Positions 53,123 through 56,701 of a stretch of DNA of 56,701 bases are shown here, piece by piece. Each line of letters begins with the position of its first letter. The stretch's first letter is position 1. The stretch lies in the NCBI GenBank assembly GCA_005880795.1, contig VBGP01000010.1, positions 1 through 56,701 of the forward strand, read 5' to 3'. The notes under the pieces are model-generated. The model saw only the letters and a list, made by a program, of their open reading frames with translations. It was not told the origin of the DNA and did not search any database. The position numbers were made by a program, and so were the translations under genes. This stretch comes from Chloroflexota bacterium (GTDB lineage: Bacteria > Chloroflexota > Dormibacteria > Dormibacterales > Dormibacteraceae).

Positions 53123-54796
53123 CTAGCCCGTCTCCGATGAGCGGATTGCGAAGGCGCAGTCGAATGTGCCGGTGACCGATCCGCACTCGACCTCTTCGAC
53201 GTACCAATCATTGGCCAGCCCCGCCCAGCGCAGGATCGTCTCGATGGCGGACGTCCAGACGTAGCAGGACTTCACGGTCTTGATCCTGCCCAACGAGAAC
53301 ATGTTGGAAAAATGGACCAGCCAGAACTGGTGCTCGTCGACTTGCAGCCAAGCATGCGTGTGCTCCCCGCGCACGTTGTCCATCGCCTCGCTGAAGTTCT
53401 TGACCACGGCCGCGAGCTTGCGCTGGCGCCCCGGGACAAAGCGCCTGGCGCCACCCAGGCCATGCCGGCCCTCGGCCAGCCACCGCTCCGTCGCGCGCCG
53501 TCCCCAGGCCCGGATCATGTCCTCCGACTCGGGGCCGTAAATCGTCTCGAACGCCTCGTTGAGCCGGCTCAGCGACTCCACCGGCGACGCCAGCTGGTCG
53601 TCGCGCGCAGCGTCCTGTTCGATGTACTGCACGAGCCCCGCTGTGTAGGCAACCTCGGGCCACCTGTCGCCGGTCACATCTCGCGCGACATGGACGAAGT
53701 TGCTGAAGTAGGAGTTGAGGATGAATCTGCCTCGCGCCCTCGCAGGCCGCACTCCCATCAGCTCGAGGGTGCGAATGGTCGAATAGCCCGCCGCGGTCGG
53801 CGTCGGCGGTGGCGAGCCGTGGAGGATCGCCGGTGGAGAGGATGGCATCGCCTTCATCGACGTGGTGTCGGGGCCGTTCGACCCCACGGCAGGGCGGGGC
53901 AGCACCGCAACGCCGCCGGCTGGGCCCGCAGAGGCAACGGAAGCCGCCGCGACCACACCCGGCGGCGATGTCCTCCGCTGCGGCAGCCGCGCCATCTGAG
54001 CCAGCAGCTCGCGCACCGTCTGCGGACGCTTCTCCGGAAGCTTCGCCAACACTCGCTGAAGCAGCTGGTCGAGCTCGTCGGGCAGGTTGGGGTTGATCTT
54101 GACCACCGACGGAATCTCCGCATTCACCGTCGCGTACGCGACCTCCATCCGGTTGGCCCCGATGTAGGGCAGCCGGCCGGTCAGCATCTCGAACGTCAAG
54201 ACTCCCATCGCGTAGATGTCGGCGCGCTTGTCGACGTCATGACCCATCACCTGCTCCGGCGCCATGTAGCCCGGGGTTCCGATGGCAAGGCCGATCGTCG
54301 TGAGGTGGGTCGGCTGGCCCGCGCCTCGAGCAAGCCCAAAGTCCGCGAGCATTGCCCGGCCGTCTGTGTGGATCAGCACGTTGGTCGGCTTGAGGTCGCG
54401 GTGCACGATGCCGGCGTCGTGCGCGTGCTGCAGCCCGTCACCGATCTCACGCAGGTAGCGCCAGGTGGTGAGCGCGTCGAGCGGACCTCGGTTGAGGACG
54501 TCGCGCAGCGTGCCGCCGCGGATCAGCGGCATCGTGAGGAATGCGTTGCCGTCGCTGACCTCGAAGTCATAGATCGGGAGGATGTTGGGATGGTCGAGCT
54601 TGGCCAGCGTCTTCGCCTCGGTCTCGAAGCGCTTGACGAAGCCGTCGTCCTGGAACAGCTCTGACGACAGCGCCTTGAGCGCGACCTCCCGGCCAAGCGG
54701 CTGCTGGACCGCGCGGTAGACCACCGCCATCCCGCCGCCACCCAGGCGCTCGACGATCTCGTACTGGCCGAGCCGCGTCCCGGTGAGGTCCTTCAT
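53123..54796 (-). CDS. Serine/threonine protein kinase with C-terminal V4R-like sensor domain
   Basis: 557 aa. Kinase domain at residues 10-270: glycine loop GGGGMAVVYRA, Lys41 in VALKAL, catalytic HRDLKPTN (Asp134), DFG at 152-154 and APEQ in TPGYMAPEQV. A Pro/Ala/Ser-rich linker (about 275-345) joins it to a C-terminal domain of about 200 residues (ILNSYFSNFVHVARDVTGDRW, HFSNMFSLGRIKTVKSCYVWTSAIETIL) that ends WYVEEVECGSVTGTFDCAFAI, the Cys-rich ending of V4R small-molecule sensor domains. No membrane helix is seen, so the protein is soluble. It overlaps the response regulator gene by 4 bp (ATGA); the three signalling proteins are probably made together. Confidence 0.88.
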   Translation of the reverse strand: MKDLTGTRLGQYEIVERLGGGGMAVVYRAVQQPLGREVALKALSSELFQDDGFVKRFETEAKTLAKLDHPNILPIYDFEVSDGNAFLTMPLIRGGTLRDVLNRGPLDALTTWRYLREIGDGLQHAHDAGIVHRDLKPTNVLIHTDGRAMLADFGLARGAGQPTHLTTIGLAIGTPGYMAPEQVMGHDVDKRADIYAMGVLTFEMLTGRLPYIGANRMEVAYATVNAEIPSVVKINPNLPDELDQLLQRVLAKLPEKRPQTVRELLAQMARLPQRRTSPPGVVAAASVASAGPAGGVAVLPRPAVGSNGPDTTSMKAMPSSPPAILHGSPPPTPTAAGYSTIRTLELMGVRPARARGRFILNSYFSNFVHVARDVTGDRWPEVAYTAGLVQYIEQDAARDDQLASPVESLSRLNEAFETIYGPESEDMIRAWGRRATERWLAEGRHGLGGARRFVPGRQRKLAAVVKNFSEAMDNVRGEHTHAWLQVDEHQFWLVHFSNMFSLGRIKTVKSCYVWTSAIETILRWAGLANDWYVEEVECGSVTGTFDCAFAIRSSETG

Positions 54797-55179
54797 CTCG
54801 CGTTCGCCAGCTGTTCGACGATGGAGATCAGGTCCGCCAACCGAAACGGCTTGCTCAGCACGTTATCGGCGCCGGCGGCCAGGAATCTCTCGCGGTCGCT
54901 CGACATCGAGTGCGCGCTGGCGATGACGATGGGCATCGTCGGGATCTCGGTCTTGATCCGGCGCATCGCCTCCAGCCCGTCGATGCCCGGCATCGCGACG
55001 TCCATCAGGATCATCTCCGGGCGCTCCCGTAGCGCGATATCGACCGCCTGCAGGCCGTCGGCGGCGATCAGCACGGGATAGCCCGCCTTTTCAAGCACTC
55101 TTTTGCAGAGGCGTTGGGCGACCTCGTTGTCGTCCGCCACCAGCACCCTGAAACTTGCACCGTCGATCGCCTCATCCAT
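54793..55179 (-). CDS. Single-domain response regulator
   Basis: 128 aa, a receiver domain only. Acidic pocket ADDNE (Asp16/17), phosphoacceptor Asp60 in MILMDVAMPG, and Lys110 in LSKPF are all present; the Ser/Thr switch is in IASAHS. No output domain, so it acts as a phosphate carrier or through protein contacts, as CheY-like proteins do. It is placed between the histidine kinase (8-bp overlap) and the Ser/Thr kinase (4-bp overlap), which suggests that the kinase with the V4R-like domain may be its target. ATG 55179 is the start. Confidence 0.95.
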   Translation of the reverse strand: MDEAIDGASFRVLVADDNEVAQRLCKRVLEKAGYPVLIAADGLQAVDIALRERPEMILMDVAMPGIDGLEAMRRIKTEIPTMPIVIASAHSMSSDRERFLAAGADNVLSKPFRLADLISIVEQLANAR

Positions 55180-56701
55180 GCCGGAGCTGCATGGCGCTCG
55201 CGCCCTCGGGCGTCAGCGGGACCGTGAAGTGGAAGGACGAGCCGTGGCCCAGCGCGCTTTCCACCCAGATCTTGCCGCCGTGCATCTCCACGATCTGCTT
55301 AACGATCGTGAGGCCGAGCCCAGTCCCAGGAATCGACTGGGCGATGCCACTGCGCACCCGGCGGAAGCGCTCGAACACATGGCCGATGTCTTCGGGCGGG
55401 ATGCCGATGCCGGTGTCGGTCACGCTGACCAGGGCGTAGTGTCCCTCGGCGCGGCTGGTCAGGGTGACGGTGCCGCCCTCCGGTGAGTACTTGACGGCGT
55501 TGTTGACGAGGTTGCTGATGACCTGGATAAGCCGGTCGCGGTCGCCTGCGACGATGGGCAGTCGCGGGTCGAGGTCGGATTTGAACTCGACGGTGACAGC
55601 CGATGAGGTGGCGCGGGCGATCGCTTCCATAAGGATGTCGTTGATGTCGACATCGGCAGTCCGCATCGTCATGCGGCCCGACTCCATGCGATCGAGGTCG
55701 AGCATGTCGCCGATCAGGCGGTTCACCCGGTCCGCGTCATTGAATATGTAGCCGCCGTAGGCGCGCACCTCGTCCGCCTCGAGCCCGCCGTCCCGTATGA
55801 GCTCGCTGAAACCCTGGATACCGGTGAGGGCGGTTCTGAACTCGTGGCTGACGATGCTGAGGAATTCGCTCTTGGTGTGATCGATCTTCTCGAGGTTGGC
55901 GTTGGCCTCGCGCTGCGCCTCGAGCGACTCAGCCAGCTTGTCTGAGGTCTCCCGGACGGTGGTGACGTCTTCGATCATGAGCAGGACATGCTCGGGGCGG
56001 CCGCTCGAGTCGGGGATCGAGGTCGCGGTGAGCTGCAGCCACAACCAGCTGCCGGCGCCGGTCGCCGCGCGCACCTGCACGCTGTTGCCGTCGGTGATGC
56101 CGGCCAGGAACGTCGCTTTGCGCTGGCGCGAAGCCGCCTGGTCGTAGGCCCGCATCAGGTCAGGCCACACGGTGGCGCGCATGGTTTCAACGTCGTGCTC
56201 GAGCATATGGAGGAGCGAGGGGTTGGCCTCCAGGAGCTCGCCGTCGCTGCTGATCCGCGCGATGCCGATGGGCGAGCGCTCGAAGATCGCGCGGTGGTCG
56301 GCTTCGCTGCGGCGCAGGGCCTGTGAGGTCTCGGAGCGACGGATGAACTGCCCGATCTCGACGCCCGCGCCGGCGAGCATGGTCACCTCATCGTCCCGAG
56401 GGCTTCGCACCCGGTCCGCCAGCAGCTCGACGACGCCTATCACCTCGCCGGCATCGACGACGGGAAAGGCAAGCGCCGAGCGCAGTCCCGCCGAACGCGC
56501 CGCGACTTGCCGGTCGTAGTCGGCGGCCAGGTCGAGGTCCTCGCAGGCGGCCAGCACTCCGGCCTGCCAGACGCGGCCGGCCAGCCCGATCCCGCTCGCC
56601 GCGGTCAGCCCGCGGCTGGCGTGCACGAAACCCTCCAGCACCGTGCTCGAGGTGGTCGAGACGTGGCGCACGCGCACGGCCTGGCGCGCGGGGTCGACGG
56701 C
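55172..56701 (-). CDS. Sensor histidine kinase with GAF and PAS domains, 5' end outside window
   Basis: The frame is open to the window edge (no stop from 55172 to 56701), so the N-terminus is missing; an internal GTG at 56677 is not a good start because it would cut a GAF domain. Visible parts: GAF remainder (GIGLAGRVWQAGVLAACEDL, SALAFPVVDAGEVIGVVELL), PAS (HRAIFERSPIGIARISSDGELLEANP), H-box SEFLSIVSHEFRTALTGIQGF with the phosphoacceptor His, N-box QVISNLVNNAVKYSPEGG, G1 DTGIGIPPEDIG and G2 GTGLGLTIVKQIVEMHGG. The usual RTPL of the H-box reads RTAL. No membrane helix is seen in the part present. It should phosphorylate the response regulator encoded next. Confidence 0.93.
   Translation of the reverse strand, partial: AVDPARQAVRVRHVSTTSSTVLEGFVHASRGLTAASGIGLAGRVWQAGVLAACEDLDLAADYDRQVAARSAGLRSALAFPVVDAGEVIGVVELLADRVRSPRDDEVTMLAGAGVEIGQFIRRSETSQALRRSEADHRAIFERSPIGIARISSDGELLEANPSLLHMLEHDVETMRATVWPDLMRAYDQAASRQRKATFLAGITDGNSVQVRAATGAGSWLWLQLTATSIPDSSGRPEHVLLMIEDVTTVRETSDKLAESLEAQREANANLEKIDHTKSEFLSIVSHEFRTALTGIQGFSELIRDGGLEADEVRAYGGYIFNDADRVNRLIGDMLDLDRMESGRMTMRTADVDINDILMEAIARATSSAVTVEFKSDLDPRLPIVAGDRDRLIQVISNLVNNAVKYSPEGGTVTLTSRAEGHYALVSVTDTGIGIPPEDIGHVFERFRRVRSGIAQSIPGTGLGLTIVKQIVEMHGGKIWVESALGHGSSFHFTVPLTPEGASAMQLRHG

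Overview
This 56.7 kb window is GC-rich bacterial chromosome, almost entirely coding and mostly housekeeping or metabolic. I see no insertion sequence, prophage, plasmid gene or CRISPR array. Several traits point to a Terrabacteria lineage of the Actinomycetota / Chloroflexota / Dormibacterota type: a 32-residue mycobacterial-style bS22 (AURKAIP1/COX24-domain) ribosomal protein, a DUF222-HNH (13E12-type) protein, a DUF2079 membrane protein, a large PucR regulator, and many genes with a TANNNT -10 box exactly 6 nt before the start codon (leaderless mRNAs). I lean towards Dormibacterota, but the sequence alone does not settle it.

Layout. 1-9.5 kb: amidohydrolase (cut by the window edge) coupled to an acyl-CoA dehydrogenase; bS22; LemA; a phospholipase D-like lipoprotein; SAM hydrolase overlapping a sulfite-oxidase-type molybdoenzyme; tRNA-Ala(CGC); enoyl-CoA hydratase; MntP-type Mn exporter; a membrane-anchored beta-propeller protein; an EamA transporter; a small membrane protein. 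9.5-16.8 kb: AlkZ-like protein; a membrane HD-GYP protein behind a small secreted protein; an ABC-2 exporter operon led by its own GbsR/MarR regulator; DUF222-HNH protein. 16.9-21.4 kb: asparagine synthetase, GT2 glycosyltransferase and DUF2079 protein. 21.5-28.7 kb: MetH, a secreted beta-propeller, an M23 peptidase, an aldehyde dehydrogenase.

28.7-38.4 kb is an alpha-glucan locus. A plus-strand operon (DUF1059-like protein, unknown protein, MalQ, GH13 enzyme with an unrecognised N-terminal half) runs towards a minus-strand operon (MalE-MalF-MalG-type importer, GH15 glucoamylase). The import operon has a strong promoter with a LacI-family-type operator at the predicted start of transcription. 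38.4-49.2 kb: aconitase, a small CxxC protein, PucR regulator, glutamate synthase large subunit without its small subunit, a DUF6263-like lipoprotein, a DinB/DfsB-like protein. 49.1-52.8 kb: GT4 glycosyltransferase, a ThuA-Gfo/Idh/MocA fusion and a second Gfo/Idh/MocA oxidoreductase. 52.8-53.1 kb has no gene but folds on paper into nested stems. 53.1-56.7 kb: histidine kinase (cut by the window edge), response regulator and Ser/Thr kinase with a C-terminal V4R-like domain, all overlapping.

Most unusual points: four genes whose best start is a non-canonical codon (CTG three times, ATA once) overlapping the upstream stop; at least eight leaderless promoters; two pairs of palindromes spaced 41-42 bp; the possible structured RNA at 52.8-53.0 kb; the ThuA-Gfo fusion; the GH13 N-terminal domain; and the kinase-regulator-kinase cassette. 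No database search was possible; family names come from recognised motifs.
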